Assembly (NCBI RefSeq): GCF_001921205.1
Contig: NZ_MSIE01000015.1
Coordinates: 62,001-126,000, forward strand
Direction of reading: 5' to 3'
Length of the DNA stretch: 64,000 nt
Source: Actinophytocola xanthii
GTDB lineage: Bacteria > Actinomycetota > Actinomycetes > Mycobacteriales > Pseudonocardiaceae
Positions within the stretch are counted from its first letter, which is position 1. Each line of letters opens with the position of its first letter. This document shows positions 51,790-60,920 of the stretch, one piece after another. Position numbers and translations under genes: made by a program. The notes under the pieces were generated by a model. That model was not told the origin of the DNA and searched no databases. It saw only the letters and a list, made by a program, of their open reading frames with translations.

Positions 51790-54700
51790 CCGGAGTCCGC
51801 TCCGTGCTCGGGGTCTCGGCGACCGAGCCGGACTGCTATCGCACCATCTCCGACGCCATCAGCGCGGCCCGGGACGGCGATGTGATCTCCGTGCGACCAG
51901 GTGTCTACCCGGAGTCGGTCGTCCTGGACCGCGACGTCTCGCTGTCCGGCTCGGGGTCGCCCGGCGACGTTCGGGTCGAGGCGACGGGCGAGCCGGTGCT
52001 GCGGGTGGCCGTCGAGCAGGCCGAGGTGTCGGGCATCGAGTTCTCCCACTCCGGCGGCGAGGTCGCGGTGGACGTGAGCTCCGGCACGCTGCACCTGGAC
52101 GAGTGCGTGGTGGCGGCCGACTCCGAGGTGGCCGTGGTGTTGCGGAAGGCGGCGATGCTGCGAGCGCGGGACACCGCCGTGCGGAATCCCGGCGGCGCCG
52201 GCGTGCTGGTGTTCGACGGCGCGCGAGCCGAGCTGACCGGGTGCGCGTTCGCGTCGCTGGCGACCACGGCCGTGGTCGCCCGGTCCGGTGGGGCACCGAG
52301 CATGATCGATTGCACGGTGACCGACGCGAAGGGCGCCGTGCTGGCCGCCGACCGCGGTCGCGGCATGCTGCGCGACTGCCGGATCAGCAACATCTCCGGG
52401 CCCGCGATCGTGGTCGAGAGCCACAGCGAGCTGACCGTGACCAGCACCAGGGTGTCCGACGTCGACGGTGTGGCGGTGCTCGCCGCGGACGGTGCGCGGC
52501 CGGTGGTGCGGGACTGCCAGATCGCCGACACCGCCGCGCAGGCGATCGTGGTGGTCTCGCAGGCCGCCATCGAGCTGAACCGCGTCCGGGTCGAACGCGC
52601 GGGCGGGCACGCGGTGCAGGTGTTGGCCGACGCGCACGCCGAGGCGACCGACTGCTCGTTCGTCGGCTCGCGGCACGACGCGGTGCTGGCCAGCGCGGAC
52701 GGCACGGTCCTGGTGGTCGACACCGAGATCATCGGCGGGGCGGGCGGTGGTGTCGTCGTCGAGGAGGACGCGCGGGCGACCGTGCGGGACAGCCGGGTGG
52801 TCGGCACCGCCGGTGTCGGCATGACCGCACGCGGCAATGCCGGGCTGACGGTCGACGGCGGCGAGGTACGGGAGTGCCAGGGCGGCCTGAGCTGGCAGGA
52901 CCACGCGGGAGGCTCGATCACCGGCTGCGCGGTGCGGGACAACCTCGGTGAGGGGATCTCCGTGCTCTCCGACCAGCCGGTGGAGGTCGTCGACTGCGAC
53001 ACCGAACGCGCGTCCGGCCTGGACACGGGAAGGACCGGTGGTGCCACCGGGTCGACCGTCGCACCCACCCCGTCCACCTCGGAGGAGCGGGGCCAGGAGC
53101 CGGCGACCGGCGACGGCGGCCATGACGAGTTGGACCGCCTGCTGGCGGAGCTGGCCGACCTCGTGGGGCTGGACGGGGTGAAGCGCGAGGTTGAGACGTT
53201 GGTGCGGCTGCACCAGATGTCCGAGCGCCGCGCCGCCGCCGGGCTGCCGTCCCCACCGCTGTCGCGGCATCTGGTGTTCACCGGCGCCCCCGGCACCGGC
53301 AAGACGACGGTGGCCAGGCTGTACGGCCAGATCCTCGCCGCGCTCGGCGTGCTTCCGTCCGGGCAGTTGGTCGAGGTGTCCCGGCCGGACCTGGTGGCGT
53401 CGGTGATCGGCGGAACGGCGATCAAGACCACCGAGATGTTCACCAAGGCCATCGGTGGCGTGTTGTTCATCGACGAGGCGTACACGCTGTCGGCCGGCAA
53501 CGGCAGCGGTGGCGGGCCGGACTTCGGCCGGGAGGCGATCGACACGCTGGTGAAGCTGATGGAGGACCACCGCGACGAGGTCGTAGTGATCGTCGCCGGC
53601 TACACCAACGACATGCGCAACTTCCTGGCCGCGAACCCCGGTCTGTCGTCCCGGTTCTCCCGCACCATCGAGTTCGCCGACTACTCCTCCGCGGAGCTCG
53701 TCACCATCGTCGAGGGTCTGTGCCGCGGGCACGACTACCGGTTGGAGTTCGAGACCAGGGCGGCGTTGCACACCTACTTCACGCACCTGCCGCGCGACGC
53801 CGCGTTCGGCAACGGCCGCACCGCGCGGAAGGTGTTCGAGGAGATGCTCGGACGCCAGGCCTACCGGTTGGCCGAGGCGCCCGACGCCAACCACATCGCG
53901 CTGACCAGGCTCATGCCGGAGGACCTCGGCCCGTTGCCGGGTTCGTCGGTCGGTGCCGGCGCCGGGCGGGTGGACGAGGAACGTGTCGAGCAGCTGCTCG
54001 ACACGTTGCGTGGCCTGGTCGGCCTGCACGAGGTGAAGGACGAGGTGTCGGCGATGGTCGACCTCCTCGCCTCCGCGCGGCGGCGGCAGGCGATGGGGTT
54101 GCCGGCACCGCCGCTGAGCCGGCACCTGGTCTTCGCCGGCCCGCCCGGCACCGGCAAGACGACCGTGGCCCGCCTGTACGGATCGCTGCTCGCCGCGCTG
54201 GGCGTGCTGGCGCAGGGCCAGGTCACCGAGGTCTCCCGGGCGGACCTGGTCGGCGAGTACGTCGGCCATACCGCGCGGCGCACCACCGAGGCGTTCGACC
54301 GGGCGCGCGGCGGTGTGCTGTTCATCGACGAGGCGTACACGCTGTCCTCGGGCCGGGGCAGCGGGCCCGACTTCGGCCGGGAGGCGATCGACACGCTGGT
54401 GAAGCTGATGGAGGACCACCGCGACGAGGTCGTGGTCATCGCCGCCGGGTACGAGCGGGAGATGGCCGGGTTTCTCGCGGCCAATCCCGGCCTGTCCTCC
54501 CGGTTCTCCCACCGCGTCCGGTTCGCCGACTACTCGCCGGACGAGCTGGTCACCATCGTCAACCAGCACGCGACCGACGTCGGCTACGAATGCTCCGGCC
54601 CCACCGTCGCCTCACTCCGCGCTCACTTCGCCACCATGCGCCGGGGAGAGTCGTTCGGAAACGGCCGCTACGCCAGGCAACTTCTCGACTCGACCATCGC

Positions 54701-54842
54701 CAACCACGCTCGGCGTACCCGCACCCTGGTCGACCCCACGATGGACGACCTGTGCCTGCTGCTGCCCGAGGACGTGCCGGCACCCCCTGGGCCGGAGGCC
54801 GGCTCCGAGCCGGCGCCGCGGCGCGCGTTCGGGCAGGGCTAG
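51774..54842 (+). CDS. Right-handed beta-helix protein fused to two CbbX/SpoVK-type AAA+ domains (EccA-like)
   Basis: 1022 aa. Residues ~15-430 are a right-handed parallel beta-helix: the PbH1 pattern repeats about every 22-24 residues (for example VEQAEVSGIEFSHSG, ARAELTGCAFASL, ARPVVRDCQIADT). After a short linker come two AAA+ domains of the CbbX/SpoVK/EccA class. Their Walker A motifs are GAPGTGKTT (~504) and GPPGTGKTT (~789), Walker B is VLFIDEAY in both (~563, ~849), and both contain SRFSRTIEFADYSS-type arginine-finger regions. EccA normally has a TPR head and one AAA+ domain; here a beta-helix replaces the TPRs and the ATPase is duplicated. It probably remodels or releases ESX substrate-chaperone complexes in the cytosol. 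The GTG at 51774 has GGGAGG 7 nt upstream; ATG 51786 (ATGA overlap) is the alternative. Confidence 0.88.
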   Translation: MVSRMTGVRSVLGVSATEPDCYRTISDAISAARDGDVISVRPGVYPESVVLDRDVSLSGSGSPGDVRVEATGEPVLRVAVEQAEVSGIEFSHSGGEVAVDVSSGTLHLDECVVAADSEVAVVLRKAAMLRARDTAVRNPGGAGVLVFDGARAELTGCAFASLATTAVVARSGGAPSMIDCTVTDAKGAVLAADRGRGMLRDCRISNISGPAIVVESHSELTVTSTRVSDVDGVAVLAADGARPVVRDCQIADTAAQAIVVVSQAAIELNRVRVERAGGHAVQVLADAHAEATDCSFVGSRHDAVLASADGTVLVVDTEIIGGAGGGVVVEEDARATVRDSRVVGTAGVGMTARGNAGLTVDGGEVRECQGGLSWQDHAGGSITGCAVRDNLGEGISVLSDQPVEVVDCDTERASGLDTGRTGGATGSTVAPTPSTSEERGQEPATGDGGHDELDRLLAELADLVGLDGVKREVETLVRLHQMSERRAAAGLPSPPLSRHLVFTGAPGTGKTTVARLYGQILAALGVLPSGQLVEVSRPDLVASVIGGTAIKTTEMFTKAIGGVLFIDEAYTLSAGNGSGGGPDFGREAIDTLVKLMEDHRDEVVVIVAGYTNDMRNFLAANPGLSSRFSRTIEFADYSSAELVTIVEGLCRGHDYRLEFETRAALHTYFTHLPRDAAFGNGRTARKVFEEMLGRQAYRLAEAPDANHIALTRLMPEDLGPLPGSSVGAGAGRVDEERVEQLLDTLRGLVGLHEVKDEVSAMVDLLASARRRQAMGLPAPPLSRHLVFAGPPGTGKTTVARLYGSLLAALGVLAQGQVTEVSRADLVGEYVGHTARRTTEAFDRARGGVLFIDEAYTLSSGRGSGPDFGREAIDTLVKLMEDHRDEVVVIAAGYEREMAGFLAANPGLSSRFSHRVRFADYSPDELVTIVNQHATDVGYECSGPTVASLRAHFATMRRGESFGNGRYARQLLDSTIANHARRTRTLVDPTMDDLCLLLPEDVPAPPGPEAGSEPAPRRAFGQG

Positions 54843-54907
54843 GGCGCGTCCGCGCAGTCCCGGTCGATGGGCTTCGTGATCCAGGTCGTCGCCCTGGTCA
54901 ACGGACG

Positions 54908-56773
54908 TCAGCGCAGGTCGTTGCAGGACGCCGCGTGCTCGTCCTTGGCCGCGCCGGCCTCCCAGCGCACGTTGTCGAACGTGGCCTCGAACGGTTGCGT
55001 GGTGAGGAAGAGGAACGGTGTGTTGACCTTCCTCGGGTCCAGGCCGGCCGAGACGAAGCAGGACAGGGGAATCGTGATGGTCGCCCGCTGCCCAGGGGTG
55101 AGGTCCGCGGTCAGGCTGGTGACCGGAAGCTCGGCACCGCAAGGGTATCCACAGTGGATCGCGACCTTCGTGGCGCCGGCCGCGGGCCGGTGCACCGTCA
55201 CGTCGAAGACCAACGCTCCGTCAGCGTCCACGTAGGACTTCAGGTCGCGCCCCTCGACGGCCTGGAGGTAGACCTGAGCGGTCTTGACACTCCGCCAGGC
55301 GACCCGCAGTCCGTCCGGGCTCGCCGAGGACGCGACGATCGCGCCGGCACCCGTGCCGGCCGCATCGAGCTCGACGGGAACCCAGTTGTCCTGCTGCGTG
55401 GCGACGAACCCGGTCCACGGTGGGACCGGCGCGTCGTCGAACACCTGCACCGGCGCCAGATCCTCGGCTCGGGGAGCGCTGGTCGGGGTGGCGGCGGCGG
55501 AGCTGCCCTGGCCGCCGGAGGTGGACACCATCGTCATGGCCGTGCCGATGGCGACCACGGCGGCGATCGCCGCCGGCACCAACCACCTGCGGCGCGACCG
55601 CCTGCGGAACGGCACCGGGCCGGTGGCCGCGCCCGCCGGAACCAGACCTCCCGGCGGGGTCGCGGGGCCGAGGGCCGGCGCGGTGAACGGCACCCGAGCG
55701 CCGCCGGGTGGCGTCGCGCTCATGGCACCGGCCACGGCGGCCGCACCGAGCGCCACGGTGAGCTTCGGATGCAGGGTGACCCGTACCGGCTTACCGAACG
55801 TGTTCGAGACCAGTTGCGCCACCAGCGGAATACGGGAGGAGCCGCCGGCGAGCAACACGGCGGACAGGTCGTCCGGGCGCAGCCCGGCGGACATGATCGT
55901 CCGGTTCAGCGCGGCGGTGGTCAGCTGCACCGAGGAACGGATCATGTCGTTGAACTCCAGGCGCGTGACCAGAACCTCCCGAGGACCGGACGGCAGCGGG
56001 ACGGACAGCCGCACATCCGGCTCGATGGACAGGTCCTGTTTCGCCTCCGAGCACATCGTGCGAATCCGGGCAAGGACGGTTGCCGACTCCGGATCCGCCG
56101 GGTCCAGCTCGCTGATGGCGCCGTCCAGCCGGTTGTCCAGATGGGCGAGGAGCGTCTCGTCGAAGTCGACGCCGCCCATGTGCTCGATGCCCTCCGGCGT
56201 CCCGAGGATCTCCATTCCGCCGTTGCGCACCCGCAGGATCGTCGTGTCGAACGTGCCGCCGCCCAGGTCGTAGACGGCGACCACCTCGCCGTCACCGAGC
56301 CGACGTTCCGCCGAGTAGTGGGTCGCCGCCGCCTCCGGCTCGGTGAGCAGGCGGTAGTTGGTCACGCCCGCCATCTTGGGTACCTCGGCGAAATGCTCGC
56401 GCCGGTAGGGCCCCCAGATGGCCGGACACGTCAGCACGATCGAGGCCGGCGGTGCGCCGGCCCAGGTGGTCACGGCCGCGAGCACGTCGCGCAGCTGCGC
56501 CGACATCAACATGCTCACCGAGTACGGGGCGCCGTCGAGCACGATCGGGGTCGGATCGCCGAGACGTCGCTTGAAACCACGGGCGACGTGCGCCGGGTTG
56601 CTCGCGGTTTCGAGCGCCGCAGTCCCGGTCAACAGAGTGCCGTCCGGAGCCCGGCGCACGACCGACGGCACCACCAGCTCAGCGCTCAGCGGAACCATCC
56701 GCGTTCCGTTCGGGCCGCTGACGGCGGCCGACGTGAACGACGTGCCGAGATCGATACCAACGCCGTAGCCCAT
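54908..56773 (-). CDS. Membrane-anchored Hsp70-like protein with an ExoP-like galactose-binding C-terminal domain
   Basis: 621 aa. Residues 1-~370 are an actin/Hsp70-type ATPase: VGIDLGTSFTSAAV (phosphate 1), LTEPEAAATHY, AVYDLGGGTFDTTIL (phosphate 2) and LLAGGSSRIPLV (adenosine motif). The Hsp70 substrate-binding domain is absent. Instead there are a basic, Pro-rich linker, one transmembrane helix (~395-418, WLVPAAIAAVVAIGTAMTMV) and an extracytoplasmic domain. This last domain (ALVFDVTVHRP, IHCGYPCG, ITIPLSCFVSAG, NTPFLFLTT, FDNVRW) matches the galactose-binding-like ExoP C-terminal domain of GH3 enzymes. It could couple a cytosolic ATPase to cell-wall or sugar contact. The ATG at 56773 has GGAGG 8 nt upstream, better than the GTG at 56788. 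Convergent with the AAA+ gene and divergent from the kinase operon. Confidence 0.85.
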   Translation of the reverse strand: MGYGVGIDLGTSFTSAAVSGPNGTRMVPLSAELVVPSVVRRAPDGTLLTGTAALETASNPAHVARGFKRRLGDPTPIVLDGAPYSVSMLMSAQLRDVLAAVTTWAGAPPASIVLTCPAIWGPYRREHFAEVPKMAGVTNYRLLTEPEAAATHYSAERRLGDGEVVAVYDLGGGTFDTTILRVRNGGMEILGTPEGIEHMGGVDFDETLLAHLDNRLDGAISELDPADPESATVLARIRTMCSEAKQDLSIEPDVRLSVPLPSGPREVLVTRLEFNDMIRSSVQLTTAALNRTIMSAGLRPDDLSAVLLAGGSSRIPLVAQLVSNTFGKPVRVTLHPKLTVALGAAAVAGAMSATPPGGARVPFTAPALGPATPPGGLVPAGAATGPVPFRRRSRRRWLVPAAIAAVVAIGTAMTMVSTSGGQGSSAAATPTSAPRAEDLAPVQVFDDAPVPPWTGFVATQQDNWVPVELDAAGTGAGAIVASSASPDGLRVAWRSVKTAQVYLQAVEGRDLKSYVDADGALVFDVTVHRPAAGATKVAIHCGYPCGAELPVTSLTADLTPGQRATITIPLSCFVSAGLDPRKVNTPFLFLTTQPFEATFDNVRWEAGAAKDEHAASCNDLR

Positions 56774-56866
56774 AGCACGCCTCCTCACCTGCCTGTGTCA
56801 CGACGCAGGCAGAACAACCGAACACACCACGCGTCAAGCAGGTTCAACGTATCCGTTGCGGGGGGC

Positions 56867-56876
56867 GGGATATCCC
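56867..56876. promoter_or_regulatory. GGGATATCCC palindrome, copy 1
   Basis: A perfect 10-bp palindrome lies in the divergent region between the Hsp70-like gene (ATG 56773) and the kinase-like gene (about 62 bp before its GTG at 56938). The same ten bases occur once more in the window, upstream of the ECF sigma gene (62190-62199 within 62187-62202). This suggests an operator shared by a NarL-type regulon. Confidence 0.45.
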
Positions 56877-56937
56877 TACCTTGCCCGAGGGGACTGCACC
56901 CTTGCCCGTTTGTCCCGGACCTAGCACCCTTGGTGGG

Positions 56938-57474
56938 GTGGCAGGCGTCACCGAGTGGTTTCCTGGGTGGGCGGGGCGCCTGCGGGCACCCCGTTCCCAT
57001 GACGTCGAGTTCCGACTGGGTCTGGAACGAACGCTGCACGACGAGGTTGCCGTGAGCCTGTCCGCGATGGTGGTCCAACTGGATCTGCTCGCCGGGACGA
57101 CGTGCCCGGACCCGGCCCTCGCGGCCCGGATCGACGTGGCGCGCTCGGCCATCTGCGACGCCGTCGAGGAGGTCCGCCGGTTGGGCAGGGTGCTGTTCTC
57201 GCCGGTGCTTCGGGGTGGCGGGATGGCGAACGCCGTGCGCGCGGCCGCCGAGCACGGTGAGCTCCAGCTGCGGCTGGACCTTCCCGACCACGACTTCGAT
57301 CTGGCGGCACAGAAGAGGATCGGCCTGCTCGTCGTCGACCGTCTGCATGCGTTGCGGCCCAACACCCGGGTGCGGGTGCGGGTGCGAGGCAGGAGGTTCG
57401 TTCGGGTGTCCATTATCGAGAGACCGCCGGGACGGCGGGAACGGCGTTACTGGGCGGTGATGACGTGCGGGTAG
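56938..57474 (+). CDS. NarL-type histidine kinase fragment: dimerisation/phosphotransfer part without ATPase
   Basis: 178 aa from the GTG at 56938; a TTG at 56881 would add 19 residues and neither start is strongly marked. The segment EFRLGLERTLHDEVAVSLSA is a HisKA_3-type phosphoacceptor helix with its His (residue ~34). The second helix follows (ARSAICDAVEEVRRLGRVL), but the C-terminal part lacks the N box and the G1/G2 boxes of an ATPase (VVDRLHALRPNTRVRVRVRG). It therefore cannot bind ATP normally and would need another kinase or act as a phosphotransfer or decoy module. It overlaps the response regulator at 57465 by 10 bp and is expected to be cotranscribed with it. Confidence 0.65.
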   Translation: MAGVTEWFPGWAGRLRAPRSHDVEFRLGLERTLHDEVAVSLSAMVVQLDLLAGTTCPDPALAARIDVARSAICDAVEEVRRLGRVLFSPVLRGGGMANAVRAAAEHGELQLRLDLPDHDFDLAAQKRIGLLVVDRLHALRPNTRVRVRVRGRRFVRVSIIERPPGRRERRYWAVMTCG

Positions 57475-58130
57475 CGATCGCCGAGGACGGCGCGTTGTTC
57501 AGGGAAGGCCTGGTGCTGCTGCTGAAAGCCGCGGGGCACGAGGTCGTCGCCTGTGTCGGCGACGGCGACACCCTGTTCAAGGTCGCGTTGACCGAGCCGG
57601 TGGACGTCGCGATCCTGGACGTGCGGATGCCGCCCGAGCCCGACGGCGGTCTGGTGACCGCGGAACGCATCCGCGCGTCCCGCCCGGACGTCGGGCTGCT
57701 GCTGCTGTCCCACTACGCGGAGACGCACTACCTGATGCGGGTTCTGGAGATCGGGGCCGAAGGCATCGGCTACCGGCTCAAGGAGCGCGTCGCCGGTCTA
57801 CAGGTGCTCACCGACACGCTGAATCGGATCGTGGACCGCGAGATCGTCATCGAACCCGTGCTGGCCAAACGGCTCGTGCAGGGATCGCCCAGCAACGAGG
57901 GCAGTGCCATGGCATCGCTGACCGAACGCGAGTGCGACGTGCTGCGGTTGATGGCGGAAGGACGGACGAACAACGCGATCGCCGGCGAGCTGTTCGTCTC
58001 CGCCAAGGTGGTGGAGAAGCACATCGCGTCGATCTTCGTGAAGCTCGGTCTGCCCGACGACCAGGCCGTGCACCACCGGCGAGTGCTGGCCGTGCTCGCC
58101 TACCTGCGGGCAAAGCACATCGACGGATAG
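57465..58130 (+). CDS. NarL/FixJ-family response regulator
   Basis: 221 aa. The receiver domain is canonical: acidic pair in AIAEDGALFREGL, phosphoacceptor Asp in VAILDVRMPP, Ser switch in LLLLSHYAE and Lys in GYRLKERV. The C-terminal LuxR helix-turn-helix is LTERECDVLRLMAEGRTNNAIAGE, with VVEKHIASIFVKLGL as the recognition region. This is the only complete response regulator in the window and the likely target of the canonical kinase at 59973-60920. It overlaps the upstream kinase fragment by 10 bp and lies 8 bp before the pseudokinase gene, so these three form one operon. It may bind the GGGATATCCC sites seen upstream and in front of the sigma gene; that is inference. Confidence 0.92.
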   Translation: MRVAIAEDGALFREGLVLLLKAAGHEVVACVGDGDTLFKVALTEPVDVAILDVRMPPEPDGGLVTAERIRASRPDVGLLLLSHYAETHYLMRVLEIGAEGIGYRLKERVAGLQVLTDTLNRIVDREIVIEPVLAKRLVQGSPSNEGSAMASLTERECDVLRLMAEGRTNNAIAGELFVSAKVVEKHIASIFVKLGLPDDQAVHHRRVLAVLAYLRAKHIDG

Positions 58131-58138
58131 CGTCGGCC

Positions 58139-59995
58139 ATGCCGAAGGCACAGTCCCCACACGAGGTCGCCGCGACCGTGCCGCCGGACCGGCTCGTCGT
58201 CGCGCTGGTCCGGAACCTGGCCGAGGCGACCGGTGGTCGGGTGACCTACCGCGTCCCGGTCGAACCCACGGGAGTGCTCGCACCGATCGCGACGTGGCCG
58301 CGGCAGGCGGCCGGCCCGCTCACCGGCGAGACGGCGCGGGAGCCCGTGGCCGGCGGCGGAGTGATCCAGGTCGCGAGCCCGCGGCGGTGGAGTGGTCGGG
58401 AACAGGCGATGCTCCGGGAGACCGCGGGGTGGCTGGGCATGGCGGCGCGGCTGGACCAGCTCGAGGCCGACCGGCACCATGCCGCGGTCCGCGCGCGGGA
58501 TCTGCGCGCCGAGGTTATCGCGGCCCGGGAACGGTCCGCACACGTGCGAACCCTGGAACGGCGCCGGCTCGTCCGGTCGATCACCACGACCACCTTGCGA
58601 GATCTGGACGATGTCCGCCAGGGGTTGCGGCGGCTGGAGGGCGCGGTCACCGAGGACCCGGCTTCCCTGGCTAGCGAGTTCGCGATGAGCGAGCTGGCGA
58701 CCGTGCGGTCCGCAATGGACGAGCTGCTCGACGAGTTCCGCGTCGTCGTACGGGGCGTCTACCCGGCCATGTTGCCCGATCGCGGGCCTGGTGCGGCGCT
58801 CGAGGAGTTGGCGGCCACGTTGCCCCGACCTGTGCGGTTCACCGGAGGGCTCGGCCGACGAGTCGACTGGCAGATCGAGTCGGGCTTCTACCACGCGGTG
58901 GCGGCGGTGCTGACCGTGCTGTGCGGGAGCGCGGCCGCCGCCGTGCCGCGCTCCGCCGTCGACGTCGCCTTCAGCCGCGACGACGCGTTGCGGGCTCGGG
59001 TGAGCGCGCCCGTCGGCGGGCTGTCCGCGGCCGAGCTGCGCGGTGCCCTCGGCCACGACGCGGAACGGCTCGCCGTGCTCGGCGGATCGATGACGAGCGC
59101 GGTGATCGACGGTGTGGCCGTGGTCGACGCCGCGGTCGCGGAACGGATCAACCCGAGTGTGCGCGATCCCGTCCCGTCCCGTTCGGCGCGCAGCGATCTC
59201 CACGATCAGGTGCTGGCCCTCGTGCGCAAGGGCCAGCAGGCCGTGGGGGAGGGACCGGCTCGGCGGGGATGGGACGTCATCGCGGAACGGCTGACCACGC
59301 CGGCGCGGCTGGCCGTGGTTCGCGACCCGGCCCACGCCGGCCCGGCCCGCCCGGTGCGCTCCGGCGTCGTGCTCGTGGACGTGGTCGGACCCGCCGACGA
59401 GGCACTGGCCAGGGAGCTCCTCGCCGACGGCGGCCCACGGGGATCGATCGACGGGGTGTTGTGCCTGGTCCAGCCGACGGCCGCGTTTCGGGCGGCACTG
59501 CGGTCGGCACCCCAGCGAGTCGTGCTGAGCGAGACGGCGAGCGAGGAGGAACTGGCGCGCGTGCTGGCCGTGCGCGGACCGGTGATCGCCGCCCGCCGCG
59601 CGCTGGTCTCGGCCCGCGAACTGGCATCCGTTCTGCCCGCGGACGATCCGCTGTTGTGGGAGATCGACCGGATCACCGCCGCAGGTCACGAGATCGCCGA
59701 ACTGGACCTTCTGGACGATCTGGAACACGGGGACAACCGACTGTTGCGCGGAGCCGGTTGGGGAGCGGTAGCCGACGCAGCGCGGCTGCTCGGTGCCCAC
59801 GGCGCGGATCCGCGCTCCCGTCTCGGCCTCCCCACGGACACCACCGACGACGCCCTGCAGGAGGCCGCCCGGCGGGCGGTGTGCCGGTGGCGGGCCTACG
59901 CCGGGCGCCCCGGAACCGGCGGCCGGGACCGCCTGGCGTGTGAGGTGCTGGCGCGCACGGCGGAGGGGATGATCAGCGAGGCGCGAATCCGCTGA
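58139..59995 (+). CDS. Degenerate histidine-kinase-like protein (pseudokinase) with a C-terminal extension
   Basis: 618 aa. The start (ATG 58139) is 8 bp behind the response regulator. Residues ~130-165 align with a HisKA_3 helix (RTLERRRLVRSITTTTLRDL), but Thr replaces the phosphoacceptor His of the usual ERDLHDGAQ motif. The following segment keeps kinase-like features (FRVVVRGVYPAMLPDRGPG, IESGFYHAVAAVLTVL) without the N or G boxes, so no kinase activity is expected. The last ~230 residues are an unrecognised mixed alpha/beta and helical region (SGVVLVDVVGPADEALAREL, AELDLLDDLEHGDNRLLRGAG). The N-terminus (~1-110) is GAF-like in length. It probably senses a signal and modulates the neighbouring true kinase. 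Its stop overlaps the end of the convergent kinase gene by 23 bp. Confidence 0.7.
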   Translation: MPKAQSPHEVAATVPPDRLVVALVRNLAEATGGRVTYRVPVEPTGVLAPIATWPRQAAGPLTGETAREPVAGGGVIQVASPRRWSGREQAMLRETAGWLGMAARLDQLEADRHHAAVRARDLRAEVIAARERSAHVRTLERRRLVRSITTTTLRDLDDVRQGLRRLEGAVTEDPASLASEFAMSELATVRSAMDELLDEFRVVVRGVYPAMLPDRGPGAALEELAATLPRPVRFTGGLGRRVDWQIESGFYHAVAAVLTVLCGSAAAAVPRSAVDVAFSRDDALRARVSAPVGGLSAAELRGALGHDAERLAVLGGSMTSAVIDGVAVVDAAVAERINPSVRDPVPSRSARSDLHDQVLALVRKGQQAVGEGPARRGWDVIAERLTTPARLAVVRDPAHAGPARPVRSGVVLVDVVGPADEALARELLADGGPRGSIDGVLCLVQPTAAFRAALRSAPQRVVLSETASEEELARVLAVRGPVIAARRALVSARELASVLPADDPLLWEIDRITAAGHEIAELDLLDDLEHGDNRLLRGAGWGAVADAARLLGAHGADPRSRLGLPTDTTDDALQEAARRAVCRWRAYAGRPGTGGRDRLACEVLARTAEGMISEARIR

Positions 59996-60920
59996 CGGAC
60001 GTGCCCTCGCCGGGTGCGGACCTCACCTCGACGGTGCCGCCGACGGCCGCGATCCGCGTGGCCATGTTGTGCAGTCCCGATCCCCTGTGCGGCAGGGTGA
60101 ATCCCGGTCCGGTGTCGGTCACGGTGAACTGGATGCCGCGGGCGTCGTCGAGTGCCCGCACGGTGATCCGGGCGCCGGGCGCGTGCTTCTGGGCGTTGCC
60201 CACCGCCTCCAGGCACACGAAGTAGACCGCGGACTCGACAGCCGGCGGGTACCGCCGCCGCGCGTCGCCGACGTCGAGCGTCACCTCGGTGTGGCCGGCG
60301 AGGTCCGCGGTCAGCGCTGCCGCGATGCCGTGGGAGGCCAGGGAGACCGGCAGGATCCCGGAGGCGGTGTCGATCAGGACGCGCTGTGCGGCGTCCAACC
60401 GGTCCCGCAGCCGCGCCAGCTGCTCGCTCACGTTGTCGCTGGTGTGTTCCAGGACGGCAAGCGACATGCGCAGGGCGACGAGGTGGTGCTGTGCCCCGTC
60501 GTGCAGGTCGCGTTCGAGTCGCCGGCGTTCGTGCTCCATGTCGACGACAGCTCGCCAGCGGTCATCGACCAGCTGGCGTGCCGCGACGTCGCCCTGCCGG
60601 CGCAGCCGCTCGACGTCGGCGGCCACCCGCAGCATCGCGACGGGGACGCCGAGCACCTTCGCCAACCTGGGGAGCGGGCCGGCCGACTCCGGCAGCTCGA
60701 ACAGCCCGTGCCGCCGGCCCGCATACGAGATCTCGTGCCGGGGCCAACCGATGTCGACGACGCCCCACCGGTACGGAACGTCGCCCACGGTCAGCACACA
60801 GCCGGCTGCACCGGCCGCGGTGCCGATCGTCCGTGCCAGCGCCAGCGGGTCGGGTTTCCATGCGGCGTGCACGAGGTAGGCCGACACGGCCTCGACCACG
60901 CGCTTGTCCGTCGTCCGCAC
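59973..60920 (-). CDS. NarL-type sensor histidine kinase
   Basis: 315 aa with all catalytic parts. The N-terminal ~120 residues are an unrecognised sensory region without transmembrane helices, so a cytosolic signal is likely. The phosphoacceptor motif is RRRLERDLHDGAQHHL (His in HDG). The ATPase shows N box FVCLEAVGNAQKHA, G1 TVTDTGPGF and G2 GSGLHNMATRI. This is the only complete kinase in the signalling set and should phosphorylate the response regulator at 57465. It faces the pseudokinase gene tail to tail with 23 bp shared, so antisense transcription may link their expression. GTG start at 60920; no alternative is better. Upstream lie 105 bp before the next gene's stop. Confidence 0.9.
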   Translation of the reverse strand: MRTTDKRVVEAVSAYLVHAAWKPDPLALARTIGTAAGAAGCVLTVGDVPYRWGVVDIGWPRHEISYAGRRHGLFELPESAGPLPRLAKVLGVPVAMLRVAADVERLRRQGDVAARQLVDDRWRAVVDMEHERRRLERDLHDGAQHHLVALRMSLAVLEHTSDNVSEQLARLRDRLDAAQRVLIDTASGILPVSLASHGIAAALTADLAGHTEVTLDVGDARRRYPPAVESAVYFVCLEAVGNAQKHAPGARITVRALDDARGIQFTVTDTGPGFTLPHRGSGLHNMATRIAAVGGTVEVRSAPGEGTSVSGFAPR

